NCBI GenBank assembly: GCA_017443465.1
Contig: JAFRXO010000032.1
Location: forward strand, 62,001-126,000
DNA from: Bacteroidales bacterium
Lineage (GTDB): Bacteria; Bacteroidota; Bacteroidia; Bacteroidales; UBA932
DNA: 64,000 nucleotides
Direction of reading: 5' to 3'
The notes under the pieces are model-generated. The model saw only the letters and a list, made by a program, of their open reading frames with translations, was not told where the DNA came from and ran no database searches. The translations under genes and the position numbers were made by a program. Below are positions 16,784-24,930 of this stretch, in pieces; positions within the stretch are counted from its first letter, which is position 1, and each line of letters opens with the position of its first letter.

Positions 16784-18508
16784 CTATTTCACGTAGCCCC
16801 TGTCTGTAAGGAATTCCCAGATCCTGTCCAGCCAGGTGTAGCTGCCCGTGCCGGGAGAAGCTGTCCTCTGGAAGCAGTGCGGACGTTTCGCAAGGGTGTG
16901 GAGTTCGCTCTGTATGCCCATGGCGCGCATCTTTTCCCAGGTCTTGACTGAATTCATCGCAGCCCAGCCGTCAGCATCTCCATGGATCAGCAGCATCGGG
17001 ACTGTGTTAAGGTCGAAGGTGAATTCCGGAGCAAGTACTGCACTGTCATCATTGCCGCCCGTCTTATTGTTGGCGTTCAAACCGTCGGTCAAGGCATATG
17101 CAGGATAGATTCCGATGCCCCACTGGACATTGCAGGGGAGTTTGTCGATACTGTCTATGGCAAGATAAGACCTGTGATTTGAGGATGTCACTCCCATAAG
17201 GGTGAGGTGTCCTCCGGCAGAACTGCCCATGATTCCTATCCTGTCCGGGTCGAGTCCGCGGGACTTGGCCTCGCTTCTCACTATCCTGACAGTGCGCTGG
17301 AGGTCCTGCCATGCTGTAGTGTGCTTGGCCAGGCCAGTGGTCGGGCGGGGAGTGCGGTACTTAAGCGTTACCACCGTCATTCCGAGAGAGTTGAGATAAC
17401 GGCGGGCAGGAGCGACTTCGAATCCGTCAGGATCATTGCCGGTGTAGCTTCCGCCGGAATAGATTATCTGGATGGCATCGGTCTTCTTGACTTTCGGGAG
17501 ATGCCATTCAATGTAGGGAACGCATTGGTTGGGCTGCACATCAGGCATCTTGCCCTCAGGCCACACATCTTCCTTGATCAATTCTGCCCTTGCTGAATCG
17601 TCAGGGAACCTTTCCATGATGGGGACTTCTGCCGGGACTTCACCTATGAAGCCCATCTGGGTCATGAATTCCACGGCCCTTTCAAGGCCATATGCCCCAT
17701 GGGGCTTTCCGGGATAAAGATGAACTTCAGCGGGGATATGCATGCGTCTCAGCTGCCTGTAAACCAGGGTCGAGGCGTTGGGGGAGTAGGGATCCAGTCC
17801 TCCATGGTGGAGACTCATGGGACATGTCTTCTCGTCGAACTTGAAGACGCTGCTGAGTTTTACATCTACTCCGTATCCTTCCAGGGTTGAAGGAGTCCCG
17901 TTCTCTCCGTCAGTAGTAGCATATGCAGGAGCGTTGACTATGGCCCAGTTGATGTGGCAGGGAACTTCGTCAAGGGCGTCTATTTTCTCATATGCGGGAG
18001 TCTGGGAACTTGTGGCGAGGAGGAGTGCGAGATGCGAGCCGGCTGACATTGAGATGGTTCCGATCCTTTCAGGGTCGAATCCGCGTTTTGCAGCCTCGCT
18101 GCGGACCATCCTTACCGCGCGCTGTCCGTCTTCCCAGGCTGTCTGGTAGATCGGAAGCCCTACGGGGCGGGGAGTGCGGTAAACGAAATTGACGCACTGG
18201 AAGCCAAGTTCGGTGAATCTCTTGTGCCACTGCTCTACCAGGGAAACGTCGCAGCAGTTGTTGTATCCGCCTCCGGAAATAAGGATCATGCAGCCTCCGT
18301 TGCTCTTTGCCGGAGCTTCATACCACTCCAGATAGGCGATGCGATGTTTCTGGGCTTTGAAATCCTTCTGTTTCACCTCGTTTGTCATTGCGGCTATCTG
18401 TCCGTCCTGTGCATCGGGCATTTTGCCTTTCGGCCATACGAGTTCTCTTTCAAAGCCGTAGGTGGCCAGCGTAACGAATACGCTCAACAAAGCAATTAAT
18501 CTCTTCAT
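16784..18508 (-). CDS. Secreted tandem alpha/beta-hydrolase esterase (two domains)
   Basis: This 574-residue protein has a signal peptide (MKRLIALLSVFVTLATYG) and two homologous alpha/beta-hydrolase halves, about 22-300 and 310-574. Each opens with WPxGKMPD and shares YRTPRP, VRMVRSEA/VRIVRSEA and DPERIG/DPDRIG. The second half has a canonical nucleophile elbow GSSAGG, an Asp in HGDADGW and a His in RPHCF. The first has SMSAGS at the elbow, GGLDPYS and KPHGAYG, so it lacks the first Gly of GxSxG but keeps Ser, Asp and His. The type resembles carbohydrate (acetyl/feruloyl) esterases; the substrate is unproven. Its terminator lies in the convergent LRR gene. Confidence 0.82.
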   Translation of the reverse strand: MKRLIALLSVFVTLATYGFERELVWPKGKMPDAQDGQIAAMTNEVKQKDFKAQKHRIAYLEWYEAPAKSNGGCMILISGGGYNNCCDVSLVEQWHKRFTELGFQCVNFVYRTPRPVGLPIYQTAWEDGQRAVRMVRSEAAKRGFDPERIGTISMSAGSHLALLLATSSQTPAYEKIDALDEVPCHINWAIVNAPAYATTDGENGTPSTLEGYGVDVKLSSVFKFDEKTCPMSLHHGGLDPYSPNASTLVYRQLRRMHIPAEVHLYPGKPHGAYGLERAVEFMTQMGFIGEVPAEVPIMERFPDDSARAELIKEDVWPEGKMPDVQPNQCVPYIEWHLPKVKKTDAIQIIYSGGSYTGNDPDGFEVAPARRYLNSLGMTVVTLKYRTPRPTTGLAKHTTAWQDLQRTVRIVRSEAKSRGLDPDRIGIMGSSAGGHLTLMGVTSSNHRSYLAIDSIDKLPCNVQWGIGIYPAYALTDGLNANNKTGGNDDSAVLAPEFTFDLNTVPMLLIHGDADGWAAMNSVKTWEKMRAMGIQSELHTLAKRPHCFQRTASPGTGSYTWLDRIWEFLTDRGYVK

Positions 18509-18542
18509 TGTCTGATGGTTATTGTTATTTATGCATATGTAG

Positions 18543-20690
18543 TCATTTTCTCAGCCTGAGTGAATTGCTCACCACGCATACGGAACTCAATGCCATGCAA
18601 GCAGCGGCGATCATGGGATTCAGCTGCATATGGAAGGCTCCGGCAGCAAGCGGTATGGCTATTACATTGTAGATAAATGCCCAGAACAGGTTTTCTGCAA
18701 TTATCCTGGATGTCCTTTTGGACAGGTCTATCAATCTGGGAATCTTTGTGAGGTCGGAAGATACAATCGTAACCATGGAAGTGTCAATGGCTATGTCACT
18801 GCCGTGTCCCATGGCGATGCTCACATCGGCAGTGGCAAGGGCAGCGCTGTCGTTTATCCCGTCTCCGGCCATTGCGACTACCGTCTTGTCTCCCTGGAGA
18901 CTTCTGATGTACTCTGCCTTCCCGTCAGGAAGGACATTGGCCTTGGTCTCATCTATTCCGGCCTGTGAAGCAGTGAGCCTGGCTGAATCTTCATTGTCTC
19001 CGGTGAGCATGCACACAGTGATGCCCATTCCATGCAACTGCATTACGGCCTCCACGGCGGAATCCTTCAGCGGGTCTGAGATGGCGAAAACAGCCAGGAC
19101 CTCTTCTCCTCGGCAGAAATAGGTAACAGTGTAACCTTCTGTAATCCAATCATTCCCGATTTGGCAATCCACCGGGGCGGAGTTGCCTGCAAAGTAGAGA
19201 ACGTCTCCGGATGCCGCCTCTATCCCTTTCCCGGGAATAGCCTCGAATCCGGATATTTCCGCTGCTGAGACATCTGTGCCCAGAGAAGATATGACAGCAG
19301 GGGCCAGCGGGTGTTCGGATGCCTGTTCCATTGACAGGAGGATCCCTTTCGTACTCTCGTCGAACCATTTGCTTTTTATCACTTCAGGCTTGCCGGCAGT
19401 GATGGTGCCGGTTTTGTCAAGTACAAGGGTCTTGATTTTCCTGGCTGTCTGAAGTGCATCAGCATCTTTGATGAGGATCCCTTCGTCGGCTCCTTTGCCT
19501 ATGCCCGCAACTATTGCGGTCGGGGTTGCAAGGCCTAGGGAACATGGGCAGGCGATAACCAATACGCTCACCATGTAAAGCAGTGCATTTCCGAAACCGC
19601 CTCCTTCTTTTGCGATGAAACACCAGTATATGAAAGTCGCAATGGCGATCAGCAGGATCACAGGGACGAAAACAGCTGCGACCTTGTCCACGGTCTGCTG
19701 GATCCTGGCTTTGCTTCCCTGGGCATTCCGGACCATGCTGATGATCCCAGACAGGAGGGTGTCGGATCCTGTTTTTTCAACCATAACCTGGAGAGTACCC
19801 TTCTGGTTGACAGTCCCTGTGTAAACTTTGGAGCCGGGGAATTTTTCTGCCGGGACAGGCTCGCCTGTCAGCAGGCTTTCATCGACGAAAGAAGCTCCCT
19901 GGGTCACCGTGCCGTCTACGGGAATATTCTGACCGGGCTTTATCCTGATAACATCACCGGGCGCGGCCTTGACTTTCCGTGGCCGCAGCCCCATGAGTTT
20001 GCGTATGCTGGCCGTAGTCCCATATTTGGCCTTTTCCTCCAAAACCCGTCCTATGAGTATGAAGGCGGTGATCATGGCCGCAGAATCGAAATAGAGGGTG
20101 GCAGGGGAGTCTGCGCTCCCCATAACCCTTGGGAAAATGAGGTTGAAACAACTGAAAAGGAAAGAGATAAGGGTTGAAAGGCTGACAAGTGTGTCCATGT
20201 TGGACCTGAAATGCCTGACCTGCGCCAAGGCTGCCTTGTGGAATCTCCTTCCGCACCAGAAGACAGAGACGGCAGTTGCAGCCAGGAGGATGATCCCTTT
20301 CCCCTTGAAAGGCTTGAACCCCATCTGCACTATGAATATAGCTACGGCAAGGATTATGGCCAGAACCATGTCCCTGCGCAGCTTTCTGTATTCTTTCCGC
20401 CTTAATTCTTCGGCTTCTTCCTCCAGGTGATCTTCGTCTGGATGGTCTTCTTCATCATCGTCGTCGCCTTCCTGGACCATGAGGTCATAGCCGGCATCCT
20501 GTACAGCTTTCTTGAGGCCGCTTGCCTTTATTATAGACGGATCGTATTCAACCTGGGCGCTGTTGGCGGCAAGGCTGACCGAACAGGCCTTGACTCCGTC
20601 CTGGCTTTTCAGGGTTCCTTCGACACGTGCCACGCATGCTGCACAGCCCATTCCCACTACCGGAAAGTTTCTTTTTACTGTATTGCTCAT
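18543..20690 (-). CDS. copA: Copper-exporting P1B-type ATPase
   Basis: The 715-residue cation pump has one N-terminal heavy-metal-binding domain with MGCAACVARVE (CxxC), an acidic/His linker (DDDDEEDHPDEDHLEEE), the membrane metal site CPC in VIACPCSLGLATPTA, phosphorylation site DKTGTIT, SEHPLA and GDGINDSAAL. The CPC motif and single HMA domain indicate Cu(I) export. It is divergent from the GH78 gene. No copper regulator or chaperone gene lies beside it. The 2.5 kb covering this gene has almost no CATATG hexamer, unlike most of the window. Confidence 0.94.
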   Translation of the reverse strand: MSNTVKRNFPVVGMGCAACVARVEGTLKSQDGVKACSVSLAANSAQVEYDPSIIKASGLKKAVQDAGYDLMVQEGDDDDEEDHPDEDHLEEEAEELRRKEYRKLRRDMVLAIILAVAIFIVQMGFKPFKGKGIILLAATAVSVFWCGRRFHKAALAQVRHFRSNMDTLVSLSTLISFLFSCFNLIFPRVMGSADSPATLYFDSAAMITAFILIGRVLEEKAKYGTTASIRKLMGLRPRKVKAAPGDVIRIKPGQNIPVDGTVTQGASFVDESLLTGEPVPAEKFPGSKVYTGTVNQKGTLQVMVEKTGSDTLLSGIISMVRNAQGSKARIQQTVDKVAAVFVPVILLIAIATFIYWCFIAKEGGGFGNALLYMVSVLVIACPCSLGLATPTAIVAGIGKGADEGILIKDADALQTARKIKTLVLDKTGTITAGKPEVIKSKWFDESTKGILLSMEQASEHPLAPAVISSLGTDVSAAEISGFEAIPGKGIEAASGDVLYFAGNSAPVDCQIGNDWITEGYTVTYFCRGEEVLAVFAISDPLKDSAVEAVMQLHGMGITVCMLTGDNEDSARLTASQAGIDETKANVLPDGKAEYIRSLQGDKTVVAMAGDGINDSAALATADVSIAMGHGSDIAIDTSMVTIVSSDLTKIPRLIDLSKRTSRIIAENLFWAFIYNVIAIPLAAGAFHMQLNPMIAAACMALSSVCVVSNSLRLRK

Positions 20691-20724
20691 GTGAAATTAC
20701 ATATTGTTGATACCAAGATACGGA

Positions 20725-20749
20725 TTTTTTTTCACTGCTCGTGAAAAAA
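20725..20749. repeat. Inverted repeat between divergent copA and GH78 genes
   Basis: TTTTTTCAC (20727-20735) and GTGAAAAAA (20741-20749) form a 9-bp inverted repeat with loop TGCTC. It lies between a copA -7-like TATCTTGG (minus strand, about 20713-20720) and a GH78 -7-like TATATTTA (20753-20760). It may be an operator or a weak bidirectional terminator. Confidence 0.4.
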
Positions 20750-20783
20750 GCTTATATTTACATTCATTAGAACAATAACTATT

Positions 20784-23390
20784 ATGAAAACCACATTCTT
20801 TAAGACTTGTTTGGTCGCTTTCGCGACAGGGTTGATCCTGACCTGCTGTTCTACGGAGGAAAAACCCTTCTATGGACAGCGCACAGATGCACTGGATGAC
20901 TCTGCATGGGACACATCTTGTTGGATATCAGTTGTTGACGCTCCTGTCGTCACCGGTGTAGTTAGGGACGGTGTGCGTGCTGCAGACGGCGCCAACTGGT
21001 TCGTCTCGAAAGTGAAGAATGAAGGAAAGGTCGTTTCCGCGAAGTGGATGACAACCGGACTGGGAGTTTATGACCTGTTCGTAAACGGGAAACTCATAGG
21101 CGAGGAAGTGCTCAAACCTGGTTTCACCCATTTTGAGAAGACCAAGATTTCTTTCACATATGATGTCACTGAGGCTTTCCGCACCGGAAAGGGGGCTGAA
21201 AATGTCCTTTCCGCCCAGGTGACTCCCGGCTGGTGGGCTGACAAGATCGTCACCCACAGCGGACACCAGGGTATGGTCGGAAAGAAATGCGCATTCCGCG
21301 GAGTCCTCGAGCTGACTTTCAAAGACGGAAGCAAGAAGCTCTACGGTACCGGGACTCAGGACTGGACTGCCGGAATCGCCGGTCCGGTCAAGCATGCCGC
21401 CATATTCGACGGTGAGACTTATGATGCGCGTGAACTTCAGGGATATGAAGTGGCTGACAAGTTTTCCGCCCCTGAGGAAAACACTGAATTCAACGGTCGT
21501 ATCTATCCTTCCGCAGGCGCGGAGATCTACTATCGTGAGGATCTCACTCTGAAGCCTGTGCGTGCATATGTTTGGAAAGACATCGAGGGCGCAAGCGATG
21601 ATGCATATGGCAAAGTCGTCATTTCCAAAGAGTTCGCTCCGGGCGAGACTATGACAGTACATCCGGGTGAGAACCTGGTTGTTGACTTTGGCCAGAACTG
21701 CTCTGCTGTTCCCTCCTTCGTGTTCAACGCCAAGGAAGGGACCACTCTTACCTGCCTTCCGTCTGAGTTGCTGAATGACGGGAATGGTGCCAAGAGCCGC
21801 GGAATGGACGGTCCCGAAGGAAGCATCCACCGTCTCAACCTCCGTATCCCGAAAACCGGAATGATTCTCGAATACACTTTCGCTGATTCCAAGTCTGACG
21901 TTTCGTTCAGGCCCAGGAGTACTTTCTTCGGCTACCGTCTGGTTTCAATAACCGCTACCGATGATGTCACCATCAAGAGCATCGAATCAGTTCCGGTGAC
22001 TTCTATAGCCAAGAACATGGATGCCGGCAAGATCACTACCGGGAACGAGTTGGTAAACAAACTCATATCCAACACCTGGTGGGGCCAGCTTTCAAACTAC
22101 CTGTCAGTTTCAACTGACTGCCCTCAGCGTAATGAGAGGCTGGGATGGATGGCTGATACACAGGTATTTACTGAGGCGGGCTCCTTCTTTGCCAACACTT
22201 CTTCATTCTTCCATAAGTGGCTCCGCGATGTGCGTGACACCCAGAGCAAACTCGGCGGTTATCCCGGAGTCGCTCCTCTGGCCCAGTACGGAGCAGACGA
22301 CAACAACATGATGCGTGTAGGTTGGGCTGATGCCGGTGTCATTGTCCCCTGGACGATCTGGAAACAATTCGGAGACAAGGGAATAGTCGATGAGAGCTGG
22401 GATTCCATGGAGAAATTCATGAATCACGTCAACGAGACCAAGTACGACCATACTGCTCTTGCAGCCGAGAACGGCAATTACCAGTGGGCTGACTGGCTCA
22501 GTTACGAACCTCTGGAGAGCTGCGAAGGCCGAGCCTTTGACAGGGACAAGAAAGGCAACAGGGTTCCCAAACCCGACGCAATTGCTTACTGGAACTATCT
22601 GAATGCATCTTACTGGGCAATTGATGCCGCTATGATGCGTGACATGGCGAAAGCAGCAGGCAAGGATGTGGCGAAATACGAAGCCATGGTCAGTGCCGCT
22701 AAGGCTTATATCAAAGAGAAGTTCCTCACCAGGAACGGAGAATTCAAGACCGCTATCCTCAACACCATGCAGACTCCTGCCCTCTTCGCCCTGAAGAATG
22801 AGCTGGTCGAGGGACAGGCAAAGGAAAACATGGTGGCCCGTCTCCGCAAGAACTTCGCCGATCACGGGAATTGTCTGCAGACCGGTTTCCTCGGTACATC
22901 CATCCTTATGGGAGTACTTACCGACAATGGAATGAGCGACATTGCATATGAACTCCTTTTCCAGCGCAAGAACCCCAGCTGGCTTTATTCTGTCGATAAC
23001 GGTGCGACCACGATCTGGGAGCGCTGGAACAGCTATATGATCGACAAGGGCATGGGTCCCAAGGGAATGAACAGTTTCAACCACTATGCATATGGCGCTG
23101 TCTGCGCATGGATCTGGGAGACAGCTGCGGGAATCGCTGCCGACACTTCCGCTCCCGGCTTCAAGCACATTATAATGAAGCCCGTGCCGGATGCCAGGCT
23201 CGGTCATCTCGATGCTGAATACAAGTCAGCCGCAGGCGTTATCAAGAGCTCCTGGAAATTCGAAGGCAACAAATGGATATGGAACTTCACCATTCCGGAA
23301 GGTGCCACGGCATCGGTTACTCTCCCCGGAGAGACCAAGGCTGAGGAATTTACTGCCGGAACATATGAGAAGGTAGTAGAAAAGAAGTAA
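20784..23390 (+). CDS. Alpha-L-rhamnosidase (GH78), lipoprotein
   Basis: This 868-residue secreted glycosidase releases terminal L-rhamnose from plant or bacterial glycans. The signal peptide ends in a lipobox-like LILTCC, so it is probably lipid-anchored. An N-terminal beta-domain (LGVYDLFVNGKLIGEEVLKPGFT) and concanavalin-like region precede the (alpha/alpha)6 catalytic domain (about 420-770), with the GH78 signature STDCPQRNERLGWMAD near residue 445 and GATTIWERWNSY near 745. The C-terminal beta-domain begins near GFKHIIMKPVPD. menA follows after 3 nt, so it may head a short operon. No SusC/SusD pair is nearby. Confidence 0.93.
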   Translation: MKTTFFKTCLVAFATGLILTCCSTEEKPFYGQRTDALDDSAWDTSCWISVVDAPVVTGVVRDGVRAADGANWFVSKVKNEGKVVSAKWMTTGLGVYDLFVNGKLIGEEVLKPGFTHFEKTKISFTYDVTEAFRTGKGAENVLSAQVTPGWWADKIVTHSGHQGMVGKKCAFRGVLELTFKDGSKKLYGTGTQDWTAGIAGPVKHAAIFDGETYDARELQGYEVADKFSAPEENTEFNGRIYPSAGAEIYYREDLTLKPVRAYVWKDIEGASDDAYGKVVISKEFAPGETMTVHPGENLVVDFGQNCSAVPSFVFNAKEGTTLTCLPSELLNDGNGAKSRGMDGPEGSIHRLNLRIPKTGMILEYTFADSKSDVSFRPRSTFFGYRLVSITATDDVTIKSIESVPVTSIAKNMDAGKITTGNELVNKLISNTWWGQLSNYLSVSTDCPQRNERLGWMADTQVFTEAGSFFANTSSFFHKWLRDVRDTQSKLGGYPGVAPLAQYGADDNNMMRVGWADAGVIVPWTIWKQFGDKGIVDESWDSMEKFMNHVNETKYDHTALAAENGNYQWADWLSYEPLESCEGRAFDRDKKGNRVPKPDAIAYWNYLNASYWAIDAAMMRDMAKAAGKDVAKYEAMVSAAKAYIKEKFLTRNGEFKTAILNTMQTPALFALKNELVEGQAKENMVARLRKNFADHGNCLQTGFLGTSILMGVLTDNGMSDIAYELLFQRKNPSWLYSVDNGATTIWERWNSYMIDKGMGPKGMNSFNHYAYGAVCAWIWETAAGIAADTSAPGFKHIIMKPVPDARLGHLDAEYKSAAGVIKSSWKFEGNKWIWNFTIPEGATASVTLPGETKAEEFTAGTYEKVVEKK

Positions 23391-23393
23391 TCA

Positions 23394-24293
23394 ATGCCGA
23401 AAACATTTAAAGACTGGGTAATGGCCACGAGACCGTGGTCATTCCCAGCCAGTTCCATGTCAGTAGTGACCAGTGCCATGTTCATGGGCTGGGTCGCTGC
23501 TTCTAATGGCTTCCATATGGATTGGCTGAATGCCGTCCTCGCCCTTGTGGCAATGGTATTTTTCCAGATCGGAGGCAATCTTGCAAGTGACTGGCATGAC
23601 TTCGTGAGCGGAGTCGACAAGCCCGGAGAAGAGTCAGTGCAGATCCTTACAAGCGGTCTTTTCAGCAAGAAAGAGGTAGCCTGGTTCTCTGCTGCGGCTT
23701 TTTCCGTGGCCTGTGCCATCGGGCTGGTCATCCTGCTCCGTACAGGCTGGCCGACTCTTGTGTTCGGCCTTCTGGGGCTTGCCCTGGCGGTATTCTATTA
23801 CCTGCTGAAATACAATGCGCTCGGTGACCTTACCATTTTCCTGGAGTATGCAGTCCTTCCGATGCTGGGAACCAGCTATATTACCATAGGCCGGATCTGG
23901 TGGCCTGTCCTCCTCCTTGCCGTTGTCGTCGGACCTGTGACGGTTGCGATCCTCCATGCCAACAATGCCAGGGATATCCCTTCGGACAGGGCTTCAGGCA
24001 TAAAGACTTTTGCGATGGTGATGGGACTTGGAGCTTCCAAGTGGTATTATATGGCATGCACCCTCTGCCCGTACGCCATCTTGGTTATCGGAGTGATTGC
24101 CGGGATTTTCCCCTGGACGGCGCTGGTTGCTTTTATCGCCCTTCCGAAGGCCCTTTCCATCAACAGGGAAGTGGCTGCACTTATGGGAAGCGAACTGCCT
24201 TTCTCCGGGATTGATGTCAAGACCGCAAACCTTCAGCTTACTTTCAGCATGCTGCTTGCGCTCGGTTTTGCCGTCGGAATGATACTACTCTGA
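23394..24293 (+). CDS. menA: 1,4-dihydroxy-2-naphthoate prenyltransferase
   Basis: This is a UbiA-family integral membrane protein of 299 residues that attaches the polyprenyl chain in menaquinone synthesis. The two Mg/diphosphate motifs are visible: GNLASDWHDFVSGVDKPG (near 62) and NNARDIPSDRASGIKT (near 186), the second being the MenA-type NNxRDxxxDxxxG. Eight or nine hydrophobic segments follow the expected spacing. It sits between the GH78 gene (3 nt) and the CPBP protease gene (7 nt), probably in one transcript. No other men genes are present in the window. Confidence 0.9.
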   Translation: MPKTFKDWVMATRPWSFPASSMSVVTSAMFMGWVAASNGFHMDWLNAVLALVAMVFFQIGGNLASDWHDFVSGVDKPGEESVQILTSGLFSKKEVAWFSAAAFSVACAIGLVILLRTGWPTLVFGLLGLALAVFYYLLKYNALGDLTIFLEYAVLPMLGTSYITIGRIWWPVLLLAVVVGPVTVAILHANNARDIPSDRASGIKTFAMVMGLGASKWYYMACTLCPYAILVIGVIAGIFPWTALVAFIALPKALSINREVAALMGSELPFSGIDVKTANLQLTFSMLLALGFAVGMILL

Positions 24294-24300
24294 CAGACAT

Positions 24301-24930
24301 ATGCAGAAGACTGTAAAACAACTTATGGGCGGCATATTGCTTGCCGCCCTTCTTTGGTTTTTCATGTTCAGCCCGTGGACATCCCCTCTGGTCGGGAATT
24401 TCTGGGTGATGATGGCTTTCGCCGCTACCGGTCTGGCGGCATATGCAACTTCTGTCTGTCCGGAATGGATGGACGATGTGCATATTACTGTGCCTGAGGT
24501 GCTTCTGGGGTGCGTAATGGCAGCTGCTTTCTGGGGCGTTTTCTGGGTGGGCGACAAACTTTCCCAGATGTTGTTCCCATTCGCCCGGGGAGAGGTTGAC
24601 CTGATCTATACCCTTAAAGGAGGCTCTAACCTTGTGAAGATCGCATTGCTCCTCCTGTTTCTCATAGGACCGGCCGAGGAGATATTCTGGCGCGGTTTCG
24701 TTGAGAAAAGGCTCATATCCCGTATAGGGAAATGGGGCGGTTGGGCATTGGCCACAGCCATATATGCACTGGTTCACATCTGGTCCATGAACTTCATGCT
24801 GGTAATGGCCGCATTGGTGATCGGGGCACTGTGGGGCTTCATATACATGATGTGGCCGAAACACCTGGGCGCAATCATAGTGTCCCACGCTTTGTGGGAC
24901 GTAGCTGCTTTCGTGGTATTTCCTTTCTAG
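24301..24930 (+). CDS. CPBP-family intramembrane metalloprotease
   Basis: This 209-residue polytopic membrane protein has the Abi/CAAX-prenyl-protease-like motifs EEIFWRGF (EExxxR, near residue 123), HIWSM (near 158) and SHALWD (near 198). The family includes CAAX proteases and bacteriocin self-immunity proteins; the substrate is unknown. It starts with an ATG embedded in CATATG 7 nt after menA. Its TAG stop abuts the CTA (minus-strand stop) of the convergent gene with no spacer. Confidence 0.85.
   Translation: MQKTVKQLMGGILLAALLWFFMFSPWTSPLVGNFWVMMAFAATGLAAYATSVCPEWMDDVHITVPEVLLGCVMAAAFWGVFWVGDKLSQMLFPFARGEVDLIYTLKGGSNLVKIALLLLFLIGPAEEIFWRGFVEKRLISRIGKWGGWALATAIYALVHIWSMNFMLVMAALVIGALWGFIYMMWPKHLGAIIVSHALWDVAAFVVFPF

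Noticed and set aside
24882..24900. GTCCCAC/GTGGGAC hairpin near the CPBP gene end
   Set aside because: It has no T tract on either strand and lies over the conserved SHALWD motif, so it is probably coincidental with coding.
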